Shown in pieces: positions 45,785 through 55,960 of a DNA stretch of 64,000 bases. Source of the DNA: Paenibacillus faecalis (lineage in GTDB: Bacteria; Bacillota; Bacilli; Paenibacillales; Paenibacillaceae); contig NZ_LT985747.1 of assembly GCF_900289175.1 (NCBI RefSeq), positions 3,143,761 through 3,207,760 of the forward strand. The letters run 5' to 3'. How positions within the stretch are numbered: position 1 is the first letter of the stretch; each line of letters begins with the position of its first letter. Below the pieces are notes generated by a model. That model saw nothing but the letters and a program-made list of their open reading frames with translations, made no database searches and had not been told where the DNA came from. The position numbers and the translations under genes were made by a program.

Positions 45785-45830
45785 GTGTATCACGGACACC
45801 CGGCTGCTTTGCCGGTGAACCGCGATAAAG
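45785..45830 (+). ncRNA. structured leader hairpin ahead of ilvD
   Basis: TATCACGG (45788-45795) pairs with CCGCGATA (45820-45827), enclosing CACC-C-GGC (45797-45804) and GCCGGTG (45811-45817) with a TGCTTT loop. The GC-rich two-tier stem stands out from AT-rich surroundings, 50 bp before the ATG and 30 bp before the GGGGGAGG site. It has no T run, so it is not a terminator, and lacks T-box sequences. Confidence 0.45.
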
Positions 45831-45875
45831 TGTTAGCAAAATCAAATATGGAATCTGGGGGAGGAAACCGACATC

Positions 45876-47561
45876 ATGACTGCAAAAAAAATGCGTTCAG
45901 ACATGATCAAAAAAGGCTTTGATCGGGCACCGCATCGAAGTCTCCTGCGTGCCGCCGGCGTAAAAGAAGAGGACTTTGATAAACCGTTTATCGCCGTGTG
46001 CAACTCTTATATCGATATCGTTCCGGGCCATGTACATCTTCAGGAATTCGGCAAGATCGTCAAAGACGCCATTCGCGAAGCTGGTGGGGTACCGTTCGAA
46101 TTTAACACCATCGGCGTAGACGATGGGATAGCTATGGGACATATCGGCATGCGTTATTCGCTGCCGAGCCGTGAAATTATTGCAGATTCACTGGAAACCG
46201 TTGTTTCTGCCCACTGGTTTGACGGCATGGTCTGTATTCCGAACTGTGACAAAATCACGCCCGGGATGCTGATGGGGGCGCTGCGCGTTAACATTCCAAC
46301 CATCGTTGTAAGCGGCGGCCCGATGAAAGCGGGGGTTGACAGTAAAGGACGTAAACTATCCTTGACTTCTGTTTTTGAAGGAGTCGGTGCCCATCAGATC
46401 GGCAAAATCAATGATAAAGAGCTGCTCGAGCTCGAGCAGTACGGTTGTCCAACATGCGGTTCATGCTCCGGTATGTTCACCGCTAACTCCATGAACTGCC
46501 TTGCTGAGGCGCTGGGCCTTGCTCTGCCAGGGAATGGCACGATTCTGGCGATTGCAGAAGAACGAAAAGAGTTTGTTAAACAATCGGCTCGCCAACTGAT
46601 GGAGCTGATTAAGCTAGATCTGAAGCCGCGAGATATCGTAACCCGTGAAGCGATCGACAATGCTTTTGCACTGGACATGGCTATGGGCGGTTCTACTAAT
46701 ACCGTTCTTCATACGCTCGCCCTTGCTCACGAAGCAGGCATCGATTACCCGCTGGAGCGTATAAATCAGGTGGCAGACCGGGTACCTCATATTTCGAAGC
46801 TGGCCCCGGCATCCGATTACTTCATTGAAGATGTTCATACTGCTGGCGGCGTAAGCGCAGTTCTGCACGAGCTGCTTAAAAAGCCAGGTGCTCTGTTCGG
46901 CGACTGCATTACCGTTACAGGCAAGACACTAGCCGAGAACGTAGCCGGATGTGAAATCCAGGATACGAATGTAATCCATCCGATTGATCAGCCTTATTCC
47001 GAACGCGGAGGCCTTGCGGTCTTATATGGAAACCTCGCTCCAGAAGGTTCCATCATTAAAGTGGGAGCGGTTGATCCTTCTGTTGGCGGCTATCACAAAG
47101 GCCCAGCGATTTGCTTCAACTCTCAGGATGAGGCTTTGGAAGGCATTGCGAACGGAAAAGTAAAGGAAGGCGACGTCGTCGTTATCCGCTACGAAGGACC
47201 TAAGGGCGGACCGGGCATGCCGGAAATGCTGGCCCCGACTTCCCAGATCGCTGGAATGGGCCTTGGAGCCAAAGTCGGCCTGATTACGGATGGTCGTTTC
47301 TCAGGAGCTTCCCGCGGCATCAGTATCGGTCATATCTCTCCAGAGGCTGCTGAAGGCGGACCGATCGCTTTTGTTGAAGATGGCGACATGATTGTGCTGG
47401 ATCTGAACAACCGTGTCATTCAGCTTGAAGTTAGCGACGAGGAGATGGCAAAGCGGCGTGAAAGCTGGAAAGAGTTCGAGCCTAAAGTAAAGACTGGCTA
47501 CTTGGCCCGCTATTCCAAGCTTGTAACGAATGCAAGCTCAGGCGGCGTTCTGAAAATCTGA
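45876..47561 (+). CDS. ilvD: dihydroxy-acid dehydratase
   Basis: 561 residues, full-length IlvD/Edd family. Makes branched-chain keto acids for valine, leucine and isoleucine. Fe-S ligands in [12 protein letters not shown] and [19 protein letters not shown], other blocks [18 protein letters not shown] and [21 protein letters not shown]. Strong GGGGGAGG before the ATG. No other ilv genes are adjacent; it is a single-gene unit with a structured leader and its own terminator. Confidence 0.96.
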   Translation: MTAKKMRSDMIKKGFDRAPHRSLLRAAGVKEEDFDKPFIAVCNSYIDIVPGHVHLQEFGKIVKDAIREAGGVPFEFNTIGVDDGIAMGHIGMRYSLPSREIIADSLETVVSAHWFDGMVCIPNCDKITPGMLMGALRVNIPTIVVSGGPMKAGVDSKGRKLSLTSVFEGVGAHQIGKINDKELLELEQYGCPTCGSCSGMFTANSMNCLAEALGLALPGNGTILAIAEERKEFVKQSARQLMELIKLDLKPRDIVTREAIDNAFALDMAMGGSTNTVLHTLALAHEAGIDYPLERINQVADRVPHISKLAPASDYFIEDVHTAGGVSAVLHELLKKPGALFGDCITVTGKTLAENVAGCEIQDTNVIHPIDQPYSERGGLAVLYGNLAPEGSIIKVGAVDPSVGGYHKGPAICFNSQDEALEGIANGKVKEGDVVVIRYEGPKGGPGMPEMLAPTSQIAGMGLGAKVGLITDGRFSGASRGISIGHISPEAAEGGPIAFVEDGDMIVLDLNNRVIQLEVSDEEMAKRRESWKEFEPKVKTGYLARYSKLVTNASSGGVLKI

Positions 47562-47577
47562 TATTTGTCTCCTGACA

Positions 47578-47628
47578 GAAAAAGAGGTGTCCTAAGGTTT
47601 AACAGACCTTTCGGACACCTCTTTTTTT
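47578..47628. terminator. bidirectional terminator between ilvD and the deacetylase gene
   Basis: AAAAAGAGGTGTCC and GGACACCTCTTTTTTT form a long stem with a partly paired interior; it lies between convergent genes. Confidence 0.88.
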
Positions 47629-49009
47629 AAGATAAGCCTTGTGATGCGCTTGCTATCGGCAGTTCACTTGTTTCCTGCTGCTCCATGCTCTCCTGGTCAG
47701 ACGAGCGATACCGACGGCTTCCCTTTTCTGCATAACGATGAATTAACTCATCCACCGTCATCATCAGAATCTTCGGCTCCATCGTTTTGCGGCCTTCCTT
47801 CATACGAGATTGGCCTTTCGGATGAATTACACTCATCAAAATTTTAAGATAAATACGTGTCGAGCTGGCGAACAACCCCTTCGGCAGATCATGAATATGA
47901 AAACCAAATTGCTCCGGTCCTCGGGTAATCATTGTGACCCCGTAAATACCTTTGATATCCATATATTCCGGACGCTCCAACACGATGTTGGCCAACGCAG
48001 GAAGATCGTTCTGCACCGCCCTGATCATCTGGATCGCAAGCTGCATTTCCGAACGGGAGCGGCTTCCAAATTGAAACAGCTTCTTATTGTCAAAATGGAG
48101 CTCCAGCACCTGATCTCCTTTTTCCAGACGACCGCCTACTTCGGTAACGATCGTCTCGCCTTGATACGTAATGGGCCGGAAGTGGAGCATCGGGTCTTTC
48201 GGTGTTACCGTCTGAAGGCTGAACATGACGTGAAATGCTTTTTCCCACAGCAGCCATAAAGAGACTAAAGCACGCTTCATAATGGACAGCTGAGCTTTTT
48301 TTAACTTTTTCTCTTCTCGAATCATGGTATCGATCCTTACACTTTTCATGTTTTTGTTCTTCGCTTCATCCAGCACCTGCTCGAGTGCAATCAGCATCTG
48401 CCCCGGTGCATCCGGATTCGCTCCCATCGTCGTTCCACAATCATGCAAAAGCATAACCTCTCCGGGCTTTAGCTTGTGCAGCATCCGCTTTTTCAATTTA
48501 CTGGAGCCGGTCTTGCTGCGCCAATCTCCAAACATGGAGGACCACAGTATAATTCGATAACCGCTGTTTTTGGCAAAGTCAAAAAAGTTCACAACTCCCC
48601 AAGGCGGTCGATAATAGGTCGGACGTTCCCCCGTCAAATTGTAAATGATGTCATCGGTTCGTTTAAGCTGCTGACGAACGGTTTTGGGACGCATTAGCCA
48701 GTTGCATTTGTGCATATAATTGTGAATTCCAATCAAATGGCCTTCCGCATGAATTCGTTTCACTACATCAGGATTCTTCTCCGCATGAGAACCAACCAGA
48801 AAAAAGGTTGCCTTCATATCAAAACGCTTTAAAAGGTCCAACAGTTGTGGGGTGTATACAGGATCTGGTCCATCATCAAACGTCAGTGCGAAATCCTGAC
48901 TTCCCTTGCCTCTGCGAAATACTCGAAAGCCAAAAATCCGGGTTATAAGCCCGGGAATAAAGGCATAAAAAGATGAAAGATAAAATAACCAGAGCAGTAA
49001 TGTCTCCAA
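47627..49009 (-). CDS. polysaccharide deacetylase with YkoP-like C-terminal domain
   Basis: About 460 residues. N-terminal membrane segment (LLLWLFYLSSFYAFIPGL), then a NodB-type CE4 domain about 35-235: FALTFDDGPDPVYTPQLL (catalytic and metal Asp), GIHNYMHKCNW (metal His), YYRPPWGVVN. Residues about 250-430 (RALVSLWLLWEKAFHVMF, LHFRPITYQGETI, VLELHFDNKKLFQFGSR) form a second domain that resembles YkoP-like proteins. The TTG at 49009 is six bases after GGGGAG; the longer frame to 49123 lacks a site. Likely acts on peptidoglycan or a surface glycan outside the membrane. Confidence 0.88.
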   Translation of the reverse strand: METLLLWLFYLSSFYAFIPGLITRIFGFRVFRRGKGSQDFALTFDDGPDPVYTPQLLDLLKRFDMKATFFLVGSHAEKNPDVVKRIHAEGHLIGIHNYMHKCNWLMRPKTVRQQLKRTDDIIYNLTGERPTYYRPPWGVVNFFDFAKNSGYRIILWSSMFGDWRSKTGSSKLKKRMLHKLKPGEVMLLHDCGTTMGANPDAPGQMLIALEQVLDEAKNKNMKSVRIDTMIREEKKLKKAQLSIMKRALVSLWLLWEKAFHVMFSLQTVTPKDPMLHFRPITYQGETIVTEVGGRLEKGDQVLELHFDNKKLFQFGSRSRSEMQLAIQMIRAVQNDLPALANIVLERPEYMDIKGIYGVTMITRGPEQFGFHIHDLPKGLFASSTRIYLKILMSVIHPKGQSRMKEGRKTMEPKILMMTVDELIHRYAEKGSRRYRSSDQESMEQQETSELPIASASQGLS

Positions 49010-49157
49010 TGCCAACTCCCCGCTTCTCTCTATTCTATTCCTTTGGCAGTACACTATTGATATTTTATCATAGCATAAAAAGAAATAGGTGTTTTTTTCA
49101 CAAATCGTGTACAATAGAAACAATGACTAATTGTATAAAGGAGCGAATTCATTTACG

Positions 49158-50321
49158 ATGCTTCCCCTCTACAAAAAATATTGGAGAACCTTTTTTGATA
49201 TAGCGGTGATCGTGCTGACTGTTTATCTCGTTATGTATGCGTTCAGCAAACTATATCAAATTGCAGCTCCTGTCTTCCTGTCCTTTCTCGTATTTGTACT
49301 GATCGAGCCGATGGCACGGTTCTTTCATCGCCGCGGGTTACCCAAAGCGTTTGCCGCTGCTATCGCCGTACTGGTGTTTCTGCTGATCATATCTGGAGTG
49401 CTCTTTGGCGCTGGAGCAATCATCATTTCACAAATTATGAATCTCCAGGATAATATCCCGATGTATACCCGCATCCTTCAGGAAAATTTCACTTCTGTCA
49501 TGGTTTATTTGCAAGATAAGCTAGATGCGCTTCCGCCAGACTTAATGGAGCGGTTGAACGGCTACTTTAAGGATATTACCAATTTCGCTCAAAATGCAGC
49601 TGAATCATTTTTACGCTATATCGTCGGATTTATGGGCTCTTTCACTACCTTTATTGCCAATTTTGGCGTTGCCATTATTCTCGCCTTTTTCCTCAGTTCC
49701 GAAATTGGTACTTGGCGCAAGGTAGCCAAAGAGAAGACGCCAAAGACGCTCAAGAAAGCTTTTCTCTTTTTGAAGGAACATGTATTTATGGCAATCGGAG
49801 CTTATTTAAAGGCACAGTTAAAATTGATTTCCATCACATTCGTTCTCGTATACATAGGCCTTCTTATTCTCGGTACAGACAACGCCTTCACACTGGCGAT
49901 TTTGAGTGCGGTCTTTGATCTGCTGCCGCTGCTGGGCGTCCCGGTTATTTTTATACCATGGATCATTTATCTCTTTATCGTTGGCAACGCAGGCCTTGCC
50001 ATTGGATTGATCATCCTCCTGGCTGTCGTTATGCTAACCCGTCAGCTGCTCGAGCCGAAAATCACCGGGCAATCCCTCGGTGTATCCTCAGCGTTTCTTA
50101 TGCTGTCATTTATGATTATTTCGGTATCTATTTTCGGGGTTGCAGGTTTGATCCTGTCTCCAATTCTGCTGATCCTGCTGAAAGAACTGTTAATGCAAGG
50201 TTACCTGCAGCAATGGATTACACTGCCGAAAGAAGAATTTGATGTATCACCGTTTGAAATGAACCCGCAGGCAACTCAATCCTCCAGCACTTCTGAGGAA
50301 AGCAGCAAATCCATGACCTGA
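49158..50321 (+). CDS. AI-2E family transporter
   Basis: 387 residues with about eight membrane segments, PF01594 family. Typical blocks: LVFVLIEPMARFFHRRGLPK, AFTLAILSAVFDLLPLLGVPVI and LEPKITGQSLGVSSAFLML. Ends with a Ser/Glu-rich tail. ATG at 49158 is preceded by AAAGGAG at a long 14 bp; TTG at 49131 lacks a site. Family members export diverse small molecules; the ligand is unknown. Its last 46 bases overlap the convergent penicillin-binding protein gene. Confidence 0.9.
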   Translation: MLPLYKKYWRTFFDIAVIVLTVYLVMYAFSKLYQIAAPVFLSFLVFVLIEPMARFFHRRGLPKAFAAAIAVLVFLLIISGVLFGAGAIIISQIMNLQDNIPMYTRILQENFTSVMVYLQDKLDALPPDLMERLNGYFKDITNFAQNAAESFLRYIVGFMGSFTTFIANFGVAIILAFFLSSEIGTWRKVAKEKTPKTLKKAFLFLKEHVFMAIGAYLKAQLKLISITFVLVYIGLLILGTDNAFTLAILSAVFDLLPLLGVPVIFIPWIIYLFIVGNAGLAIGLIILLAVVMLTRQLLEPKITGQSLGVSSAFLMLSFMIISVSIFGVAGLILSPILLILLKELLMQGYLQQWITLPKEEFDVSPFEMNPQATQSSSTSEESSKSMT

Positions 50322-52057
50322 CCAAACAGTGCTGTTGCCTGATGCTTACTGCCTGGACTCACATTTTCAACCAATACAGCTACCGCATAGCGCGGATGCT
50401 TTACAGGGCCGTATCCTACGAACCATTGATTGTTCCGGGAGCGGCCCTTTACAATCGTTTCAGCCGTACCGGACTTTCCCGCAAGTTGTGAAGTCGAATG
50501 CTTCAAGGATTTGCCCGTTCCTTTCTGAACCACATCCTTCATCCAGTCCACAAGCAAGTGAGATGTTTCTCTGGAGATCATCCCCTCAGAAAAAGAAAGT
50601 TTCAAAGGCTCCAAGGCTTGAAGTTTCTGGCCGTTTGCATATGAGATATGGCGAACGATGCGAGGGGAATGTATGTCTCCGCCGTTCAGCAGTGTGACGA
50701 CCAGATTGGCTGCCTGAAGCGGGGTAATCATTGTATCTCGCTGCCCAATCGCTGTTTGGACGCGCGCACCAGAATCTGCGAAATCTGCGGCAGGGGCAAA
50801 GATCGTCCCACTCTCTTCATAATCCAACGGCTTCAACAAAGGCATCCCCAGTACATCCTGCTCCTGCCAGCCGATTGTCCGCCCTAAACCAAGCTTTAAG
50901 GCCGTATCTTGCAGCTGGCTTGAGGTCAGACGTTCAGCCAGTTCGGCAAATACGATATTGCAGGATTCCGCAAACCCTTGCCGCAGGTTAACCGTTCCGT
51001 GTCCTCCCTTTTTCCAACAGGATAAACCGTATTTTCCATACTCGCCGCTGCAGTAAAACGTTTCTCTCTCTGAAGTTACACCTGACTCCAGCGCCGCGGC
51101 AGCCGTTACAATTTTAAATATTGATCCCGGTACTGCTCCCTTTACCGCCCGATTCTGCCATTGACCCTGTTTCGGATGAATGCGTTCCGGGTTAAAAAAG
51201 GGCCTGGAAACCATCGCTACGATATCACTGTTCCGAACATCCAGGACGACCACCGCTCCCTCTTTCATCTCAGCCTGTTCTGTTAGCTGCTCAATACCCT
51301 TCTGAAGCTTCGCATCAACGGTCGTAGTCATCCGGAGCGGATAATATGGGTTATTCCCTGCTTTCACCATCGGCTTCACTTCTTGTATAACTTGCCTTTG
51401 GCCATCGACAGGGAAATAGACCACCGTAGGTCCTGTCCCCTGTAAAAGAGTATCCAGTGTTCTTTCCAGCCCGCTTGTTCCCTGTACCCCCTCATAATCA
51501 CGAAAAAACAGATTCTCTTTCCGCTGCCCCGATATAAAGCCTAACCACTGCATCCCCGTCTCTTTGTCTCCATACCTCTGTTCATAAGGAAGAACCTGGA
51601 TTTCAGGCAGTTCCAGCTGCTCGATCGCTTCGATCTGTGATGAATTCAGCGCAAGCGGAATACGCGACCCTTGAGCATGCCACAGCATCGGCTCGTTCAG
51701 CGTGAGCCATACTTCTTTTATATGTTCCGTTTTCGTATTCAGTATATGAGCCAGCTTCAAAAATGTATCATTCGATATCACATTTTTGTTCATAACGGGA
51801 AAAAGGACGGCGGTCCAGATCAGCTTCCCCGTTAACGGCACACCGTTTCGATCCGTGAAATGTCCTCGTCCCGTGTCCAGTACAATCCCCTGCTCCCGCT
51901 GAAGAAGTGATGTTTCAAGCAGCGTATGCGAACTGCCGGGAGGTTTTTGGTTTTTCATGACAAGCTGAATCCATGCTAACCGGAAAGCCAATAAAGCTAT
52001 CAGCGCTATAAGTGCCAGCCATCCATAAAGTATTCGCTTGTGCCGAATCGCTCGCAT
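50276..52057 (-). CDS. penicillin-binding protein, class B-like transpeptidase
   Basis: 593 residues. Single N-terminal membrane anchor (YGWLALIALIALLAFRLAWI), PBP dimer domain about 55-240 (GHFTDRNGVPLTG), transpeptidase about 270-585 with the active Ser in PGSIFKIVTAAAALE (SxxK), SCN motif in GFAESCNIVFAEL, and AGKSGTAETIV (KSG). It resembles B. subtilis PbpI (YrrR), which also lies downstream of the yrr cluster. The ATG at 52057 lies 6 bp after AGGGGG. D,D-transpeptidase crosslinking peptidoglycan at the outer membrane face. Confidence 0.92.
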   Translation of the reverse strand: MRAIRHKRILYGWLALIALIALLAFRLAWIQLVMKNQKPPGSSHTLLETSLLQREQGIVLDTGRGHFTDRNGVPLTGKLIWTAVLFPVMNKNVISNDTFLKLAHILNTKTEHIKEVWLTLNEPMLWHAQGSRIPLALNSSQIEAIEQLELPEIQVLPYEQRYGDKETGMQWLGFISGQRKENLFFRDYEGVQGTSGLERTLDTLLQGTGPTVVYFPVDGQRQVIQEVKPMVKAGNNPYYPLRMTTTVDAKLQKGIEQLTEQAEMKEGAVVVLDVRNSDIVAMVSRPFFNPERIHPKQGQWQNRAVKGAVPGSIFKIVTAAAALESGVTSERETFYCSGEYGKYGLSCWKKGGHGTVNLRQGFAESCNIVFAELAERLTSSQLQDTALKLGLGRTIGWQEQDVLGMPLLKPLDYEESGTIFAPAADFADSGARVQTAIGQRDTMITPLQAANLVVTLLNGGDIHSPRIVRHISYANGQKLQALEPLKLSFSEGMISRETSHLLVDWMKDVVQKGTGKSLKHSTSQLAGKSGTAETIVKGRSRNNQWFVGYGPVKHPRYAVAVLVENVSPGSKHQATALFGQVMDLLLSSEVLED

Positions 52058-52140
52058 GATCATCCCCCTAACCTGTCCCTTTTCCTATCATTATTCCCTC
52101 ATCCCCCTTCCACAACCGTTTCAAGCGGCTTATATGCAAA

Positions 52141-52173
52141 AAAACTTGGATTTCCAAAAGGAAATCCAAGTTT
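52141..52173 (-). terminator. terminator of the chemoreceptor gene
   Basis: AAACTTGGATTTCC and GGAAATCCAAGTTT form a perfect 14-bp stem with a 4-base loop, followed by T7 on the minus strand. Confidence 0.93.
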
Positions 52174-52182
52174 CAGTCATCC

Positions 52183-54354
52183 CTACAATGTGAATCGGGA
52201 TAGCGTAGCCTTCAGCTCATTGGATACATTCTCCAACTTGCTGGACAGATTGACGAGCTGGTTGCTCACACTTTGTTGTTCATTGCTCAAGGAGGCCACT
52301 TCTTCAGAAGTCGCAGACGATTCTTCAGCAACAGCGCTAACATTGCCCATCGCTTCAGAAAGGACGATCTGTGACTGATTGAGGCCACCAATCGACTCTG
52401 TAACAGAGTCAAGCCGCTCAATAAACTCGCCCATCTGCTGCTGAACCGAGATGAATATATCATTCGTTTCTTTAACAGAATCCATCTGTGCCTTAAACAG
52501 TGGGTTCGCATCCATAAGTACTTGGATCGTTTCATTCATCTCCGTCATGATCCGGTCTGTAATCTGGCTGACCATATCGATCGATTGCCGTGATTGATCA
52601 GCAAGCTGACGGATTTCATCTGCTACAACCATAAACCCGCGACCTGCAACGCCTGCTCGTGCCGCTTCAATCGTAGCGTTCAAAGATAAAATATTCGTCT
52701 GTTTCGTAATATTTTGCAGCACATCCAGCACTTTGACGACAGAAGAAGTCGTTTCCTTTAAACCATCGACTTTGCGCATCATCGCACGGGTCATATCTTC
52801 TGTCTGATGTGTTTTATCGAGCAAATCATTCAGATGTTTTGTACCCAGTTCACTTGAACTCTCAACATGACGAGCCGACTTGCCCATCTCTTCATTCGCT
52901 GAAACCACGACCTGCATCTGTCTTGAGATGTTGCCTGTAAGATCGCTACCGCGCTCGGCCTCCACAGCCAAGCTGCTCGCTCCATTTGCGATTTCTTCCG
53001 TTGCCACAGCAATTTCTTTCGCTGACAGAGCCGTCTTCTTGGAAGCATCCGTCAGTTCTGATGCAGTACTCAACACATCCTGAGCTGTATTGTTCGTCTG
53101 CTGAACAAGGAGTGTAATCTGCTCCATCATATCATTGAAGCTTGAAGATAGCTGACCGATCTCATCTTTCGAACGATGATCGGTACGAACATTCAGATTC
53201 CCCTTAGCGCCTTCTTTCATCAACAAGTTGAGCTTGCCGAGAGGGCGTGCAATCATACGAACCATCCATATGCCGATCAATATAGCTATAATCACATCGG
53301 CGAGCGCTACCCACATCGTGATCGTCAGAATGCCCTGGGCATCTTTCGTCAGCTCTCCAGTATGTATCGTACCAACGAGTCTCCAATCATTAATATCCAG
53401 TGTATTGTATACCGCCAATATATCTTTTTTGTTCACGTCTTGAGCCCTGAGACTTCCGTTCTTTTTATCCTCAGGCTCATCCTTCATAAAATTCAAAAGA
53501 GACTTCTGACCGATCAACGATTCCTCATTAGCCGAAATAATGTCGCCATCTCTTGTAACGAGCTGCAGCTGTCCGTCAGCGCCAAGGTTAACATTTTGCA
53601 TATGCTCGCCAATCACTGTTTCATTAAGCTCAATAACAAAAATATATGATGCATTGAGATCGTTCATTGAACCTAAAGAGCGGGCGATCGTGAAATAGTT
53701 AACCCCATTTTCATTTTTCGTTGGCAGCCAGAGGGTCTTCGCACCCTTCTCAAGCTCTTGCACCCATGGTTCATCCACCATAGCTTGTACGTTATCCGTC
53801 GTACCGCCAGCAGCGATAACATTGCTCTTATCAGGTGGAATAATGTATATCGCCTTAATATGTCCATCAGCCGTAATATTGTTGGTCAGCTTATCTCGAA
53901 CATCTTTTTCAGCTGTAAACTTTTCATACTCCGTCAGTTTTTCCTGATTAAGCTTCGATAAAAGCGATTGCAGCTCTTTATCATAAAAGATCTGTCTTCC
54001 CAGATTTTCATACTTCTCCAAAATAATGTTGACCTTTTCGGAAGTTTGAATGATGGTTTGCTGATTGGATTTGGCCGCATTGTCCTCGATCGTATCTTTG
54101 GCTTTCAGGTAAGACAGTACACCAAGTATCCCAACAAATAATACGATTCCGATAAAGAAAATCAAAAACAAGCGCATACCTACCGAATTGGCAGGATTCA
54201 CACGCATCTGTTTGGCGATTTTAACCCATTCATCCCATTTGGGTTTTCTCGAACGATCCCCCTTCGGTCCAGAAGTAACAGGTTTATTTTTCTTTGGCTC
54301 TTTCACCTTCTTCTGTTTTTTCGGCTTTTTATCTTGCTGTTCAACCTCTCCCAT
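52183..54354 (-). CDS. methyl-accepting chemotaxis protein with long basic N-terminal tail
   Basis: About 723 residues. A roughly 60-residue Lys/Pro-rich cytoplasmic tail ([19 protein letters not shown]) comes before membrane segment 1 ([21 protein letters not shown]), then a dCache-type sensor of about 270 residues, membrane segment 2 ([22 protein letters not shown]), HAMP, and the signalling domain with hairpin tip [23 protein letters not shown]. The start at 54354 (MGEVEQQ) is a choice; 54378 and 54408 are in-frame alternatives. Ligand unknown. Its own terminator and the U32 operon terminator upstream make it a single-gene unit. Confidence 0.92.
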   Translation of the reverse strand: MGEVEQQDKKPKKQKKVKEPKKNKPVTSGPKGDRSRKPKWDEWVKIAKQMRVNPANSVGMRLFLIFFIGIVLFVGILGVLSYLKAKDTIEDNAAKSNQQTIIQTSEKVNIILEKYENLGRQIFYDKELQSLLSKLNQEKLTEYEKFTAEKDVRDKLTNNITADGHIKAIYIIPPDKSNVIAAGGTTDNVQAMVDEPWVQELEKGAKTLWLPTKNENGVNYFTIARSLGSMNDLNASYIFVIELNETVIGEHMQNVNLGADGQLQLVTRDGDIISANEESLIGQKSLLNFMKDEPEDKKNGSLRAQDVNKKDILAVYNTLDINDWRLVGTIHTGELTKDAQGILTITMWVALADVIIAILIGIWMVRMIARPLGKLNLLMKEGAKGNLNVRTDHRSKDEIGQLSSSFNDMMEQITLLVQQTNNTAQDVLSTASELTDASKKTALSAKEIAVATEEIANGASSLAVEAERGSDLTGNISRQMQVVVSANEEMGKSARHVESSSELGTKHLNDLLDKTHQTEDMTRAMMRKVDGLKETTSSVVKVLDVLQNITKQTNILSLNATIEAARAGVAGRGFMVVADEIRQLADQSRQSIDMVSQITDRIMTEMNETIQVLMDANPLFKAQMDSVKETNDIFISVQQQMGEFIERLDSVTESIGGLNQSQIVLSEAMGNVSAVAEESSATSEEVASLSNEQQSVSNQLVNLSSKLENVSNELKATLSRFTL

Positions 54355-54490
54355 TTGCTGTTCACCCACCACTATCATTTTTTTAAAAACCGTAGTAAAA
54401 CAATACACTACTTTTTATTTCGACAGATGGGCATGATTTCCTTTGGGTTTATACTCAAAAATAAGCCTAAGGTCCTAATTTTTTGATGAT

Positions 54491-54529
54491 TAAAAAAAGA
54501 TTCCAGCACCTGACGAGGTACCGGAATCC
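54491..54529 (-). terminator. terminator of the U32 pair / alaS-yrr transcript
   Basis: GATTCC-G-ACCT pairs with AGGT-C-GGAATC around GACG, followed on the minus strand by T7. Confidence 0.85.
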
Positions 54530-54572
54530 TGTAAATCAAGATATTTATACCTATTTTATAAAATCAACTGCA

Positions 54573-55898
54573 TTACTTATGCTTTCGCATCATATCAAAA
54601 TTTTTAACCGGTTGATCCACTTTCATTCGTACAAGCTGTAGCGGATGTCGAGCTGCATCGAGTTCATTCCCTTCTTCATCCGTGATCGTACCGACCACCT
54701 GTTTGAAAAAAGTGCCGCCCGGTCCAAAAAACTCAATGTTCTGACCCGGTTTAAAATGATTGCGCTGCTGAATTAACGCCGTTTCTGTCGCAGGATCATA
54801 ATCGATTACAAGTCCTGCAAAGTCGTAAGGGGCCGCCTTCTCTTCCGGTTCATAAATATGATCCTCGTGATCCGGTGTATCATAGAAGAATCCGGTATTC
54901 AGCGGACGATTTGCCGCTTTGTTCAGCTCTTCGATCCATTCGGGCTTCAGCACATAATTTTCAGGATCAGACATATAAGAATCGATAGCTTGGCGATAAA
55001 CATTAACAACCGTTGCCACATAATGAATCGACTTCATACGGCCCTCAATTTTAAAGCTGTCGATACCAACCTCAACCAGATCCGGAATATGCTTTAGCAT
55101 GCTAAGATCTTTTGAGCCCATCGTAAATTGATTATCTTCCGGTTGAAACAAAGGGATTTGCGTTACACCTGGTTTAAAAGGAGAGGGCGCAAATGCTGAT
55201 TTGTCCAATACGGGCAGTTCCCCAGAAACGTCTCGTTTATCCTCAAACAAATCATATTTCCAGCGGCAAGATTGACAGCATCCGCCCCGGTTAGAGTCCC
55301 GATCGGTAAAGTGATTGGATAATACACATCGTCCTGAAACAGACGAGCACATCGCTCCATGAACGAAAGCTTCGATTTCAATATCGACATGTTTTTTAAT
55401 TTCAGCGATTTCCGCAAGACTTGTTTCCCGACCCAGAACAACACGCGGCAGTCCTTCTTCCTTCCAAAACTTCACCGCCTGCCAGTTCAGCGTCGACTGC
55501 TGTGTGCTCAAGTGAACTTCAAGCCCCGGTGCAGAGCGCTGCGCAATTTCGATGATCGCTGGATCAGCTGCAATGATCGCGAAAATCCCAACCTCTTCTA
55601 GATTGCGCAAATATTCCTCAATGCCTTCAATATCCTCATTATGGGCATAAATGTTCGTTGTCACGATCACTTTGGCGCCATACTTTTTGGCGAACTCAAC
55701 GCCTTCTCTCATTTCTTCAAAACTGAAATTGTCGGCATTGGAGCGCAAACTATATTTTTGTCCACCGATATAAACCGCATCAGCGCCATAGTGAACTGCA
55801 AATTTCAATTTTTCCAGATTACCTGCCGGTGCAAGCAGCTCCGGCTTGTCCAAGCGGTAACGCTTGCCTTTATATTTTGGCTTTACCATAGCTGCCAT
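54573..55898 (-). CDS. U32 family hydroxylase/peptidase (YrrO-type)
   Basis: About 441 residues. KPELLAPAGNLEKLKFAVHYGADAVYIGG start of the barrel, U32 signature with EAFVHGAMCSSVSGRCVLSN and the Cys cluster RGGCCQSCRW (likely Fe-S ligands), C-terminal U32 beta domain. Family members YrrN/YrrO in B. subtilis and TrhP in E. coli act in 5-hydroxyuridine synthesis at tRNA position 34 and are not proven proteases. The ATG at 55898 follows AAGGAGTG by about 7 bp. Second gene of a pair with the 310-residue paralogue 60 bp upstream. Confidence 0.92.
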   Translation of the reverse strand: MAAMVKPKYKGKRYRLDKPELLAPAGNLEKLKFAVHYGADAVYIGGQKYSLRSNADNFSFEEMREGVEFAKKYGAKVIVTTNIYAHNEDIEGIEEYLRNLEEVGIFAIIAADPAIIEIAQRSAPGLEVHLSTQQSTLNWQAVKFWKEEGLPRVVLGRETSLAEIAEIKKHVDIEIEAFVHGAMCSSVSGRCVLSNHFTDRDSNRGGCCQSCRWKYDLFEDKRDVSGELPVLDKSAFAPSPFKPGVTQIPLFQPEDNQFTMGSKDLSMLKHIPDLVEVGIDSFKIEGRMKSIHYVATVVNVYRQAIDSYMSDPENYVLKPEWIEELNKAANRPLNTGFFYDTPDHEDHIYEPEEKAAPYDFAGLVIDYDPATETALIQQRNHFKPGQNIEFFGPGGTFFKQVVGTITDEEGNELDAARHPLQLVRMKVDQPVKNFDMMRKHK

Positions 55899-55960
55899 TT
55901 TGGTCACTCCTTGTTATATAGACTGAACTAGAGAAGTTCATTTTTTCACTGAAAATTTGA

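Noticed and set aside
45700..45875. T-box upstream of ilvD
   Set aside because: No GGTGG-ACCGCG core and no leader terminator in the region.
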